Origin: Pholiota molesta
Taxonomy: Eukaryota; Basidiomycota; Agaricomycetes; Agaricales; Strophariaceae
Reading direction: 5' to 3'
Length of the DNA: 64,000 bases
NCBI GenBank assembly: GCA_014925825.1
Contig: JACGCK010000010.1
Span: forward strand, 496,001-560,000
This document shows, one piece after another, positions 50,195-64,000 of this stretch (the first letter of the stretch is position 1; each line of letters begins with the position of its first letter). The notes under the pieces are model-generated. The model was given only the letters and a program-made list of their open reading frames with translations. It ran no database searches and had not been told where the DNA came from. Both the position numbers and the translations under genes were made by a program.

Positions 50195-51840
50195 AAGCGT
50201 ACTGCGCGCACCCTGCCCATCTTTGTAGATGAGGTGGGGAGATACCCCGTGGCGGCGATGCACGGACGTGGGCGCCCGGCGAGGGTGTGCAGGTAGCGGG
50301 GCGCATGCATGCATACACCAGGACAGGTGCATGATGTCCCGGTACACCCCAGCTGCACCCCATCTCGCGTGCGCTTGCACCCGCTTGTGTGCCCTGCCGC
50401 ACACCGACCGATCCAATCCAATATTGGCGGTACAATATACGACCGCCTTTCGACTGCTTGCATATTTTGCTCATGTTATCCTATCCTATCCTATCCTATC
50501 ATCGTACTGCTGTAAGTTATTTTCCGCCGCTGCTACTGCTGATGCCGGCGCGTGCGTTGGGGATCGCGCCTGATGTTCGGGTGTGGATCTGATCAGCGTG
50601 GTTGTGCGTTTTCTTTCCTTCTTTCTTTCCTTGCCTTCATCATATCGGATATCTGCTCCCATACTACTACTAGTTTACCTCGCTGTTTAACTTGCGTTTT
50701 CTTCCATGCCGTCTCCGCCCATCAAATCGACCACGCGCGGAGACGCTGACTCTCGTTGTTTCTTCTATTGTTTTTGCTCTGATACCGTGTCCACGTTCTC
50801 GAGGTCGATACCCTCTGCTCTCATTTCACAGGTTTTCTGATGCGTACCATACTGTACCCTATATATCCTTAGTTACCCCCCTGTTACCCCTCAGCCTCGC
50901 TCGCGTTTTGTGTAGTATGAATCTTTTTTGTGTATTGTATTTTCTAATAATTTATGGATATGACGTTCCTCAGCTTTCGTAATATGGAAGATGAAGTACA
51001 AGTATAGGCTCGAATTTGAGCTGAATCGGCGCTGGACTCCAGTGTGCCTGTTCCTAAGAACTTTCGCTATCATACCGTTATGCAAATCCACGGATCAAAT
51101 TCATACTATGTACATCACTAGCGCCCAGGGCGTCTTGCGCCAGACTCGGCACCGCAGTAAGCATGACTCGCAGAGAGCGCCAACTTTATGATCATTGATT
51201 AGCCGCCGACAGACGTCAACCTGAGTATCAGTTACGTGTATTTAAATGTGCCAAAGACTTGAAACCTGGTTTTGGAGGAGGTACCGCGGCGCATGGCATA
51301 GTGATACGGTCAGTGGGAGTTGGACTTGGTCTTTCTGACTCGTTTTGTGAGGCTACAACATTCCGCTTCGGCTTACAGAGGTTTGGAAAATGCTGAACAT
51401 TGGACGGAGAGGTCTGTGGGGTCCTTCATCTGGTCAAAATATGTTAGCAAGTACTAAATATAAGTGAATTTTGGGCGCTGGCGTCGACAGCTGGAGAGAT
51501 ATATAGTCAGTAGCCATTGTGCACATCCAAAGAATGGTAACGAATAGAAATGCAAACGAATATGAAAGGCATCCACGCCATATTACGCCTCCTCTAGTCC
51601 TCTCTCGCTTCATTGCGGCCATCATATGCAGGGTTAATGTACGCTATGTACGTCCAGACTCCCCCTTCCCATCACGATTAAAGTACTACCAGAGCTGCGG
51701 GGAGCAGTGAGGCGCCTGCATATGATATGGGGTGCTAGCTCGTTGGCGAGAATCTGTGGTGGGTAGATAGTTAGTGAAGGTAAATAGTAATGGTAACTGG
51801 CCATGCCCATCGTGTTCGTGAGTCGTTCTCACCAGCTGCC
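50036..51840. other. Gene-poor region with microsatellites
   Basis: No gene recognised. It contains a (GAC)n tract at about 50,162-50,188 and a (TATCC)n tract at about 50,477-50,500. The sequence becomes AT-rich to the right. Confidence 0.5.
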
Positions 51841-51844
51841 TTCG

Positions 51845-51950
51845 GGTGATAAGCCTGATGTTGTCATCAATTTGTCACCACATGTAAATTTTATCAGATA
51901 AGCTCTTGGCGGTGATCGCATCTTATCAGATGACGGTCTAGGCTTATCTG
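51845..51950 (+). promoter_or_regulatory. Cluster of GATA sites upstream of the siderophore transporter
   Basis: Four GATA-core motifs occur within about 105 bp. One is ATCAGATAA at 51893-51901, an exact match to the ATCWGATAA element recognised by fungal iron repressors of the SreA/Urbs1/Fep1 group. The others are GTGATAAG (about 51,847), TTATCAGATGA (about 51,923) and TTATCT (about 51,944). They lie 80-190 bp before the transporter start codon, which fits iron repression (established for this gene class; inferred here). Confidence 0.65.
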
Positions 51951-52030
51951 CCGAACCCACTCTGTGATTCTGCCCACTACATAAGATGCCCCCTGCTGCA
52001 TTCCCACTTTCCAGCCCTTTCTTCCGCCCC

Positions 52031-54378
52031 ATGTCGTCCCACAAGAGCGACAACTCAATCAGGGACTCTGAGAAAGGTGTCCCAGGCGACGCGTCCGCTG
52101 AGTCTGTCGATACCGTCGCCCATCTCGGAGTGAAGACCGTGGAGGCGACCCACAAGGTATACGGCAAGTACTCCAAGTGGTTTTTGTTCATCGGGTATGG
52201 TGGCTTCTATTTTCACAAGGTTTTCTGCTTATCATCTTATCAGCCTGGGTCTCGCGGCGTACATCTACTCTCTGGATGGCACGACCACATATTCCTACCT
52301 GGCCTTCGCGACATCGAGCTTTGGGGATCACAGTCTCATTAGCACGATTCAAGTTGCCCAGTCGATTATTAGTGCGCTCTCTTTTCTGCTTTATATATGC
52401 CGCGTCGCTCACTAAATTGTAGTCGCCTGTGGAAAGCCAGTAATTGCGAAAATTGCCGACGTTGGCTCGCGTGGTACAGCTTATGTTGCAGTCCGTAAGT
52501 AAACATTCCCTCTGCATAATTTGAAAATCCAAGTCTCATTCTTTTATAGTGATATTCTATGTCATTGGATATATTGTCATCGCCTCCGCCAAACATGTTG
52601 GAACCGTGGCTGGTGGTATTATTCTCTATGCAATGTGCGTCTTCGTTGCTTCGAACGTATGGTATCCGAAATTGACATATCGCATTTCAGCGGATACACT
52701 GGACTCCAGCTTCTCACTCAGATTATCATTGCTGACATGACGACACTAAAGTGGCGCGGTCTGGTATCTAGCCTGATGTCGCTGCCATTCATTATCAACG
52801 CTTTCGTTGGTTCTAACATCTCTGCCAATGTTATCACTGGCGCAGGATGGCGATGGGGATGTGCGTTATGTTCAAGCGATCTTGGCTTAACCTTGTTGAT
52901 CTTGCATGTATAGACGGAATGTTCGCCATTCTCATCCCAGTTTCTCTTATGCCCCTCATCATTACCCTTGTGTGGGCTGAACTCAAGGCTAAGAAGCTGG
53001 TTGTGGTCAGCGCTGGAAAGGAAGAACCAGCGAAAGCGTCTTACAGAGGGCTTGGTCTACTTTCGAGAAACTCGACGTTATGGGTCTCTTGCTCATTGGA
53101 ACTTCCGTCGCGCTCATTTTACTCCCTTTGACCTTGAGCGAAAAAGCGAAGGGCGGCTGGAATAATGGTATGCTTATTCTCTGATTTCATCTTTATGTAG
53201 ACTTCACCGAAAATCTCAGCCTCGATGATTGCTATGATTGTCATTGGCTGTGTTCTTGTACCTTTTAGCGCGATCTACGAGTTCAAGCTCGCCAAATACC
53301 CGGTTCTGGCTCCTCGCTTTGCCCTCAATCGCAGCGTTGTCGTTGCTTGTGCCATAGGAGCCTTTGATTTGTATGTTCCATCATGTTTTCCGATATCCAA
53401 CTTATACTTGCTGCGCCAGATTTCCTTCTACATCTCATTCACCTATCTATACTCCTTCGTCATTGTTGTAAAATCTTGGTAAATCAAGCAATTTTGCATA
53501 ATATCTTGCTCTAATGTTATCTTCTAAAGGTCCCTTATCGATGATACTACTTCAGCCAAACTCAGACGGTGGCCCTCACTATCTTTGGTATTGCGGCCGG
53601 ATCGCCATGCGTTCCTCCATCGTTCAAAGCCTCTCTTGATCGCGGGCTCGCAATCCGTCTCCTGTAAGCGCTCATCCACGCCAACAACGCCTATAACACG
53701 CTCACCATCGTCTTAGTGGTGCGGACTGATGATCCATTCTCGCGGCGCCAACGCTTCGACGCCGAGATCGTGTGGAGTCAGCTGCTTCAGGATCGGCGGG
53801 GTTCACCGCCGTGCGCAGCAAGTCAGCGCGCAGGCGTCGGTCCCCCACGCGGACGTGGCCATGGTCACTGCTGTTGTCCTGCTCCTGACGGAAATCGGAG
53901 GCGCCATCGGGAGCGCCATCGGTATGTCGTGCAGTATCCCGTCTCTGGAACAGACAGATATTGATATACTTGTATTTTATTTTATTCGCGATTGCAGCTG
54001 GCTCCATCTGGACACACCTAATGCCGGGGCGTCTCGCGCGCTACTTGCCCGCCTTGAGTGCGGACCAGCGCGCGCAGCTGTTTGGGTCTATCACCGCCGC
54101 TGCCGCGTACCGCGAGGTGACCCCATTCGCGAGGGTGTCATTCACGGTCAGTCGATTCGAACTCGTATCTTTCTCCGCGAACGTTCGCTCACGATGCGAT
54201 ATATGATAGCGTATGACGACGTTATGAAGATCCTTACATTGCTGCCACCGTTTTTGCCGTGGTGCCCTTTTTGCTCGCGTTCTTGATGCCTGACTGGTAC
54301 CTTGGCGATCAACAAAATGCCGTCGAGAACATCGATCTTGCGGGAGAGAAGGTCGAGAACCCTGATGCGCATACTTAG
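52031..54378 (+). CDS. Siderophore-iron transporter, MFS/SIT family (MirB/Arn-like), with frame breaks
   Basis: Proton-driven uptake of ferric siderophores across the plasma membrane. ATG 52031 gives MSSHKSDNSIRDSEKG (an in-frame ATG at 51986 is an alternative). Then come KWFLFIG, LGLAAYIYSLDGTTTYSYLA, VGKPVIAKIADVGSRG, YVIGYIVIASAKHVGTVAGG, IADMTTLKWRGLVSSLMSLP and ITGAGWRWG, all typical of SIT proteins. The second half reads DVMGLLLIGTSVALILLPLT, PVLAPRFALNRSVVVACAIG, QVSAQASVPHADVAMVTAVV, LLTEIGGAIGSAI and FLMPDWYLGDQQNAVENIDL. A minus-one break lies near 53,045. Several more one-base losses fall at 53,610-53,660 and 53,790-53,825, where the family's HRYKPLL and LLQGIGGGF segments are only recoverable across frames. 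Either a decaying gene or a functional one with consensus errors. Confidence 0.8.
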
Positions 54379-54502
54379 AATGCTCTCCGGACATATGTTT
54401 ATTGTCGTTCGTTTTCATTCATAACTAATATATTCCCCACTCCGTGAACTACTACTACAAGACTGTCACATGTAGTCGTTGAGGTATCAACACGCAACGA
54501 CG

Positions 54503-57080
54503 TCACAATACTCGTTCCACAATCAAAGGCAGCTGGGGAGCCGTCTTCTTGCTGCCAACAACCACCGGTGTCGTGATTCCAGTCATTTGCCAGAATATTT
54601 CATGTTTGGTCGGAGTGAACTTGAAGGACTCCACCAAAAGTAAAATACACTTCTATAATGGATTGTTAGCGTCGGGAATAGTATTAAGCGGGTAGTCAAC
54701 GAAACGAACTCATTTCTAGCTGGGAGAATTTGAATCCACTAAAGAAATAGTATTTAGTATTTGCTCGAAAGATGGTAAATGAATACTCGCATGCATGCTC
54801 TGCCGCCTCCAATAAAGTCATACTGTAATTGAGAAGAAGCAATTCATTTCATATTCTGAACATAAGTTTGAAGTAGAATAACTTACAGGTTTGAATAGAT
54901 ACCCGGAAGATGCGCAGCAGAAACGGCGTCTGGAAGAGGATTAAGCCATCTCTCAGGCTTCCATTCATGAACGTCCGGTCCCCAAAGTTCGGCATTAGTG
55001 TTGGAAGCGAGCAGACCAATCGTGACCTTTGTGTTCTTAGGGACGAGAATTTCTTTTAGTTCTTGACCGTCTAGACCTTTGATTGGGGTAAATAGGGGAA
55101 CGACAACATCTTGTCGAGCTCTTCGATTAAAAATTGTGAATTTTAGACACAAATAACGGAAACTTGGAGATATGATACCTACACTCTTCTTGCTAAGTTG
55201 AGCGGGGAATATCTATAGGTAGAGGTGTTAGGTAATGTTTTTATGAAAGAACATATTAAAGAACGTACAATCGCAGAGTTTCTCGACAGACTGCGTCAAG
55301 GTATGGCAGTGCGACAATCTTGTCGTATGGCAGCTCACCGCCCTCTAATTCTTTGGCTTCCTTATTTCTGCACGCAATTTGTCTTGCACATCCTGGTGAG
55401 TGGCTATGAGATGCAGCAAGCGTGCAAGAGCACTCGTGGTCGTATCCATAGCGGCGAATATCAGAGTCCTTGGTAAATAAACTAGTTTATTACCTGGTAG
55501 TACAACAGACAGACTCCAGACTTACGACATTTGCCCTATAAGCTCTTCTCGTGTCAAATTCTCCTCTTTGATGCCGACATATTCGCCTTCACTGAAATTC
55601 GAGTCAGTGTTGGGTAATGTACGGAAAGAAAAGCCGCCTACTCAAAATGCTCATAATATCCTTGCCTCTGCCAATCTGACTCGCTACGGCTTCATCTCCA
55701 TCTGCCAAAGCTTTCTTCTTCAATTCGAAGATTTCGACAGAAGTTTTATGGAGGATGTCCACAATATCTCGAAGATCATGAGCATTTTTCCAAGGAAGGG
55801 TGTCGACTACCCAGCGTCGGAACCACGCTGGTCCAATAGTCGAGAGTGTAGGGATTAAATAGTTATTGGTATATCTCAATTTGCTATTGTAGGACTATAA
55901 AAATCACTTGTCAGCACTGGAAGTATCGGTATGATGCATAAAGACGAACTTGAAGCCTTGCTGCAGTACCGAAGGGTGTGGGACACTGTCTTCTGTCAAA
56001 CCGTCAAAGGAATATCCGAGGCCGCTTTGACCTATCAATTCCAAGGCAGTACGCGTCATCCACAATAATACTTCGATCTTGAAGCGGAATCAGCGTGCTA
56101 ATTTTATTTATTAATACGGCCATACCTCTTGAGGTCCATCTTTAATTTATGCCTGAAGGTATCTCGAAGCTATCTTCGCATAAGAAACATGATCGAAATA
56201 TATGATATCGTACAGCTCACCTTATAGGTCACGTCATAGAATTGGGTACTGGATGAACGTCATAAGTCAGATGTTGACGAGAGCTCCTGGATTCGAGTAA
56301 ACGTACTCATCTCGCGCATATGGGCGATTGAAAAAACAGGGTTCAGCATTTTCCTCTGTTTGCGATGTTGCTCGCCTAAAGTTGGTGATGCCCGTAAGTA
56401 AGGAATGGCTGGGTTTGTCTATGGAGTAATATTACCGAGAGTGCCGAGGAGACCTTCACCGAACCACAGATTACATCCTCTTATATTCCTGCTTTAGTGG
56501 CTCTCATATATCGTCATGTAATACATATACATACTTGATAAAAGTATCGGTTTCCTCGAATATGTGTTGATCCTAAGATATATCAAGGTTACAGATTATG
56601 AATGAGCTTGAGAAGGAACTTTGAATCCGACCTTGACGAAAATATGATGCATTGCCTTAGGATCAAATATGAACAATTCGTTCTCCTACATAGAGACTCA
56701 GCAAATCTGATGGTTAAAGGAGTGTGTTAGAACATACCCCCAGGACTCCTTTGAATTTGATGGTGCTTCCGTCTAACGGTTTGTAATCGTTAATTTTAAA
56801 GACCACAAAGCAAGGGAAAATTAATGTACAGGTGTCCGCAAGGTATCTGTGGTATTCCCATGCATTATTGTTAAAGATCTTTCCGAAAACCCCTTTGTAT
56901 ACATTTAGTGACAACGCATAGAGATATCGATGACAACGTGGCTGCACCTGTCCAGAACGACTCAGCTGGAGGACCTGGGATATTATCAAGAGGCGATTTG
57001 AGCACCCATTGCTTCAACGTCTTCCAGAGCAGCCAGACAGCCGCGACGACGCCAGCAGCTTGATAAAGAGTTAGACTCAT
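54503..57080 (-). CDS. Cytochrome P450 monooxygenase, copy 2 (haem-loop frame break, GC splice donor)
   Basis: Inverted duplicate of the 34.4-37.0 kb P450. The start at 57080 gives MSLTLYQAAGVVAAVWLLWK and IPGPPAESFWTG. It continues with NNNAWEYHRYLADT, DYKPLDGSTIKFKGVLG (the in-frame stop of copy 1 is absent here), the WFRRWVVDTLPWKNAHDLRD exon, EGDQ-type linkers and VVVPLFTPIKGLDGQELKE to KPERWLNPLPDA (54,950-55,110). The haem loop exon has one T fewer than copy 1 (near 54,817), shifting the frame before GGGRAC. Its intron donor is GC (GCGAGT) where copy 1 has GTGAGT. The end is LIVERVL with a stop at 54503-54505. A functional enzyme is doubtful unless the T loss is a sequence error. Confidence 0.78.
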
Positions 57081-58362
57081 GGGAAGTAGAAGAGCTAGTT
57101 GACGGCTATACATTGAGGGTGGGTTCTTTATATATGGTTTCGATAAGCTTCATGGGAAGAAGAAGAGTGTCACTACCTTCCCCGTCAGCCCCGTAGTTGG
57201 TCATTTCGGTGTTCGTCATCCCTGCGAAGGACGTCAAAGCGACTACATTGTTCACAGCCGATGTAGCACAGCCAAAATTGGTCCCAGCAATATTATAAAG
57301 CATTGTGTCCTGGACTCTGAAACATCTTGAACAAGGAATTTCAAGCCCTCAGCAGATCGCTAAGGCCATGAAGCTTGAAGCTTGAAGCCGTTACCAATAC
57401 AACGTCCTCGAAAAGAAAGAATGGTGCATTTTAAAAGTTGTAAATCGGATTTGTTTAGAATGGAATTACGGAGGGCCAAGTTGGGGCCACTGGGCCTGGC
57501 GCAGAAAGAAGCAGTTGGAGCGTGAACTTTGAAGTTGCCGCTGTCAGACACCATCATACGTGGGATCGCATCTGACGGTAAAGTGATGATGAAATCGGCG
57601 CCTTTGTCCCGTGGCAAAGGCAGCAGGAGCTGTATGTCAAGCTGGTACATAAATCAAGGTTAACTGAAATGTATCAGCATTGTTGATAGTTCTGTCCTTG
57701 CTAGCTACAGGAACTGACCTTCAGCATACGGCGGCGTGTTCCTTAAATTTGAAAGGTCTATTGATTCACCTTGCCCTCTGAGTCTAGGCAGACTCACAAT
57801 TCGAGGAATGACTTTAGTATTGGGGCGTTACAAGCCGCATCTACCTCCAAAAGTGCGCTGCAGCGCAGCTACGGAACAGCTGCTTGCAAGGACCCGGATG
57901 GGTTACTAATAGCGTGGCTATGAATATCTATTATGCCTTATCTATGCCAAGGCGTTGGAGAAAGAAGCTATCTTGCGCATCTCGACATCCACGGCGCGCG
58001 GTATAAGGTGGATTGTTATCATCCCAATACTGCAATAGAAAATCGACAAAGAACAGAGTTCGGATAGGAGGAGAATAGCTGGCATGGCATCGTCATTGAT
58101 ACCAGGGTTTCTCGTACATTTGAAGGATACCAGTGGGAAGACGCCAGTGTCAGCTGAATACATCCCACTCGTGCGTTTTCATCACCAACGCCACACAATA
58201 TAATGCGTCTTCGTTTTCACATTGCATAGTAGAAAAACTGGTGCTGAGTCTTGACGCAAAATATCCTAAGGCGATCAATCTGTGGATATCCAGAAATTTC
58301 AGAAGATCGCATTCTCTATAGTATACATCCTACATAGCTCTAGATCATTTCTCCGCTGCTTT
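57081..58362 (-). other. Duplicated spacer, partner of 33.2-34.4 kb
   Basis: Inverted homologue of the spacer before P450 copy 1. Readable fragments YQLDIQLLLPLPRDKGADFI and VFPLVSFK parallel those at 33.4-33.9 kb. No complete gene was recognised. Confidence 0.45.
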
Positions 58363-59110
58363 TCCCGCGTTATCAGCGTGTGCCTGCTTCCCGACCGTCG
58401 TGATATCGGCGCCGAAGAGACGCAGGCTCAAAGCGCGAGGTGAGCGAGGGCAGAGTGTGTGGATGGAGCAGTGTCTGACCTATTCGCTTTTTTGTCAATC
58501 AGCAACATTAGCGAGACGTTGGATTTCCAGATTGGGAGGACGAGCTCGTGCGTAAGACTGGCATGAGAGAGCGTGAGCGCTTCATGATGTTACAGAGCGG
58601 GTAGTACGCCTCGACCAGCGTCCGTAGCGTCGCCATATCGTCCTCGATGATCGCGCGCTCGTCGACATACAGCAGCACCACCGGCACAGGCCTCGCCGAG
58701 GACGCGGAACTGCGCCTCGATCCCGTGCCCGTGCCCCCCTCTGCAGTGGTGGCGGCGGCTGTGGTGGTAGTGGCGGTGGCGGAGGTGGTGGTCTGCCCCC
58801 CCCTCCTGCTTGGCGAACGCCTTGATGCCGGCGGCGGTGAGCCGCAGGCGCTCGTATGCGTTGTGCGTGATGACGGCCTTGACGGCGTCGTTCGCGAGGC
58901 AGAGCGAGCGCGCGGCCGCGCCGGAGGAGTTGCGCACGAGCACGCTCGCGGTCGGGATTGCCGCGCGGTCGATCCGCAGGCGGTCGCTGTGGGGTGGATG
59001 GCAGGGTTAGAATGGGTTTCAGAGGATTGGAATGGATGTAACGATGAAAACGCATATTCCATGCGACACGCACGGGTGCAGCCACGTCTTCCAGATGTCC
59101 ATGTTCGGGC
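58363..59110 (-). pseudogene. TRM4/NSUN2 3' fragment, inverted
   Basis: On the minus strand DRLRIDRAAIPTASVLVRNS to RLRLTAAGIKAFAKQEGG (about 59,000-58,800) is followed, with frame changes, by EAQFRVLGEA, a degenerate VVLLYVDERAIIEDDMATLR and the LTHELVLPIW region (about 58,550). A short piece near 59,070-59,105 resembles the NMxIWKTW exon out of order. The methyltransferase core is missing. It forms the TRM4 end of the inverted segmental duplication. Confidence 0.75.
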
Positions 59111-59547
59111 ATGGGTAGATGTGCGAGCATGAATTCCCATCGATATCGTACGCTTGCGAGATGGCGGCGACGCTTGTTCGTTCTGCTACGGAGGTGGTCG
59201 AGGGAGCGTATGTGGTTCACAGCTGCACAAGCAATGCTGTTCCGGAATTCGGCAGCTGCCCATATCAGGTATGTAGCAGCACCGATGCCACTTTCATAAG
59301 TGGTGGCATGGTTCGCGGGAACGGGGTGGCAGAGCTTGTGCTGGGGAGGGAAGGGGATGGAAGTTGAGAGCGAGGGGAAGGAATGGGTTTCGCTACTTAA
59401 TTGCAGCATGTATATCAAATTCTCACGCCGCCCATAGTTTGTGTTCAGCGAGGTGGGCTCAGCTCTGGGCACCACTCACTGCTTGTGCTGTCTGTCTGTT
59501 GCACGTCATGACTACAATACAATGAAATCGGTATCAAACTTGGTGTC
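59111..59547. other. Intergenic, no gene seen
   Basis: Lies between the TRM4 fragment and the PUP1 stop codon. It presumably carries the PUP1 3' UTR. No conserved frame was recognised. Confidence 0.45.
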
Positions 59548-60665
59548 CTATGTCGTATCCATCTCCGCCCCGTCGCCGCCAATGAGCGTCACCTGCTCGT
59601 CGACCACCAAATCGCGCACGACCTCCTTCTTCCACGCGGTGGTCCCGCGGCGGAACTTGTAGTCGCGCTCCTTCTGCACGCGCTGGTTGGGCATCTCGAC
59701 GTTGCGCAGCATCTCGGTGTGCGCCTGCGTGATGATGCACGCGTCGACGTTGGAGCCGGAGCCGAGGTCGTTGAAGATACCGGCGGAGATAGCGAGCTTG
59801 ACGAGGGTCAGGGCGTCTTCGCGCTGAGGAAGCCAATGGGTGTTAGCGTTCTGCGGGGAGAGAGGAAAAGGAGAGGCGTACCTCCATGTTGGGCTTCCAG
59901 CCGGTTTCGAAGACGGCCATGGCGGCGAGACTGCCCGAGCCCATGGTGACGTAGGGGAGCTTGTCGGTGGAGCCGTGGGGGTGGATGGTGAAGAGGTGGG
60001 GGCCCGTGGCGTCGACGCCGCCGAGGACGAGGGCAGCGCCTATCTGGCCTTGATATCTATATCAAAATACCGTTAGCTAGGGCTTCGAAACGGAGGTAGC
60101 GCGATACGAGAGCGGAAAGCGCGCCGGGGGAGGGACGGGTAGAGGGACGGATGACGCACCGGAAGAGCATCTGCTTGAGCATCGTCATCGCGGTCACGAC
60201 GCGCGGCTTGCGCCCCGTCTGTAGTCCGTGCAGCTCCATGTTGGATGAGATCAGAGCGGTGGTAAACTCTGTGTCGGCGGCGGTACCGGCACCGCAGCAT
60301 CGGATGGATTCAGTGATGTAGTGGATCTATTATCCAAAAGAAGAGCCCGACATCAGTTGGTAAGGAAAGAAGACCATGTAGGCCCTGTAGATACGCACCT
60401 TTTCACAGTTCTTGTCCGCTACTATAGGGCCCTCCGTCGCGCGAGTATCAGCACCGAGGACGATGCCATCTTTGAAGAGGCATCCGACGATCGTCGTACC
60501 CGTGCTCGTAGCTTTTGGCAGAGGGAGGCCTTTGCCCGTTAGGAAGTTGTTTCTGCAATCGGCATTAGCATATATACAGCAGTAAATTGGCGTTGAAGTT
60601 AGGGCGTACCTGAGTTCGTTGGAGAAGTCGAAGCCCGTTGGGCGCTGGGTGGATGCTGTGGCCAT
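59548..60665 (-). CDS. PUP1: 20S proteasome subunit beta2 (PUP1/PSMB7 type)
   Basis: Trypsin-like catalytic subunit of the 20S core. Five exons, all joining in frame. [18 protein letters not shown] (start 60665) and [18 protein letters not shown] form the propeptide. The mature protein starts [20 protein letters not shown], giving Thr1, Asp17 (ADTRATEG) and Lys33 (DKNCEK), the expected catalytic set. It continues [87 protein letters not shown] and the long C-terminal arm ending [13 protein letters not shown]. The length (about 290 residues) fits the family. Head-to-head with TRM4 over a short shared promoter. No break was seen, in contrast to neighbours. Confidence 0.95.
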
Positions 60666-60793
60666 CGTGGTTTGTGAAGAGAGCGAGGAGGCCGCGTAAC
60701 AGAGGTACGCGTTCGCACGTGACCCATCATCCACAAATGGCTATCGGCGATCGCTGCGCCCAAAAAAGCGGAGACTGTTCTTGTCAGCGCACC
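60666..60793. promoter_or_regulatory. Short divergent promoter shared by PUP1 and TRM4
   Basis: Only 128 bp separate the two start codons, so both genes must be driven from here. It contains CACGTGAC (an E-box-type CACGTG, about 60,717). No TATA box is evident. Confidence 0.7.

Positions 60794-64000
<3,207 letters not shown>

Overview
The window looks like nuclear DNA of a filamentous basidiomycete, most likely an Agaricomycete. The signs are protein-coding genes cut by many 45-70 nt GT-AG introns, a GC-rich coding bias, a KAR5/THT1-type karyogamy gene, and a CYP/siderophore-transporter complement typical of wood or litter fungi. The order-level assignment is inference. No RNA gene, CRISPR array or prokaryotic operon was seen.

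Left part (1-11.3 kb): three conserved single-copy genes on the + strand. These are a KAR5/THT1-like nuclear fusion protein (5' end outside or at the window edge), a CCCH/RRM/RING-IBR-RING E3 ligase, and the TORC2 subunit SIN1/AVO1. A near-perfect 36-bp-arm hairpin lies just behind the E3 ligase gene.

Centre (11.6-50 kb): a duplication-rich accessory region. Two diverged inverted copies of a ~3.1 kb non-coding repeat (11.6-14.7 and 42.6-45.7 kb) bracket most of it. Between and beside them lies an expanded paralogue family (14.9-16.4, 19.4-22.2, 23.2-24.9, 25.4-26.8, 27.2-28.4 and 47.1-50.0 kb, plus a relic at 22.3 kb). The family is defined by a GYWNxRGDHLT module and a Ser-rich C-terminal module ending in EFPFGYP. 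Only the 27.2-28.4 kb member carries a GATA-type zinc finger; four others keep both flanking modules but have no finger. The region also holds a small conserved fungal gene (16.8 kb), a rearranged second copy of TRM4/NSUN2 (29.2-33.2 kb), a cytochrome P450 (34.4-37.0 kb), and a long acidic low-complexity gene (37.6-42.1 kb).

Right part (50-64 kb): a siderophore-iron transporter of the MFS/SIT type preceded by clustered GATA sites, then a second P450 and a TRM4 3' fragment on the minus strand (an inverted duplicate of 32.4-37.0 kb). It ends with a divergent pair sharing a 128-bp promoter: proteasome beta2 subunit PUP1 (minus) and full-length TRM4/NSUN2 (plus, running off the window).

A recurring property is single-nucleotide reading-frame breaks, nearly all equivalent to loss of one base, in the accessory genes and in TRM4. 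PUP1, SIN1 and the E3 ligase gene appear unbroken. This may be pseudogenisation or uncorrected assembly indels, and it affects every 'pseudogene' call below. Exon boundaries were inferred by eye from splice signals and reading frame.
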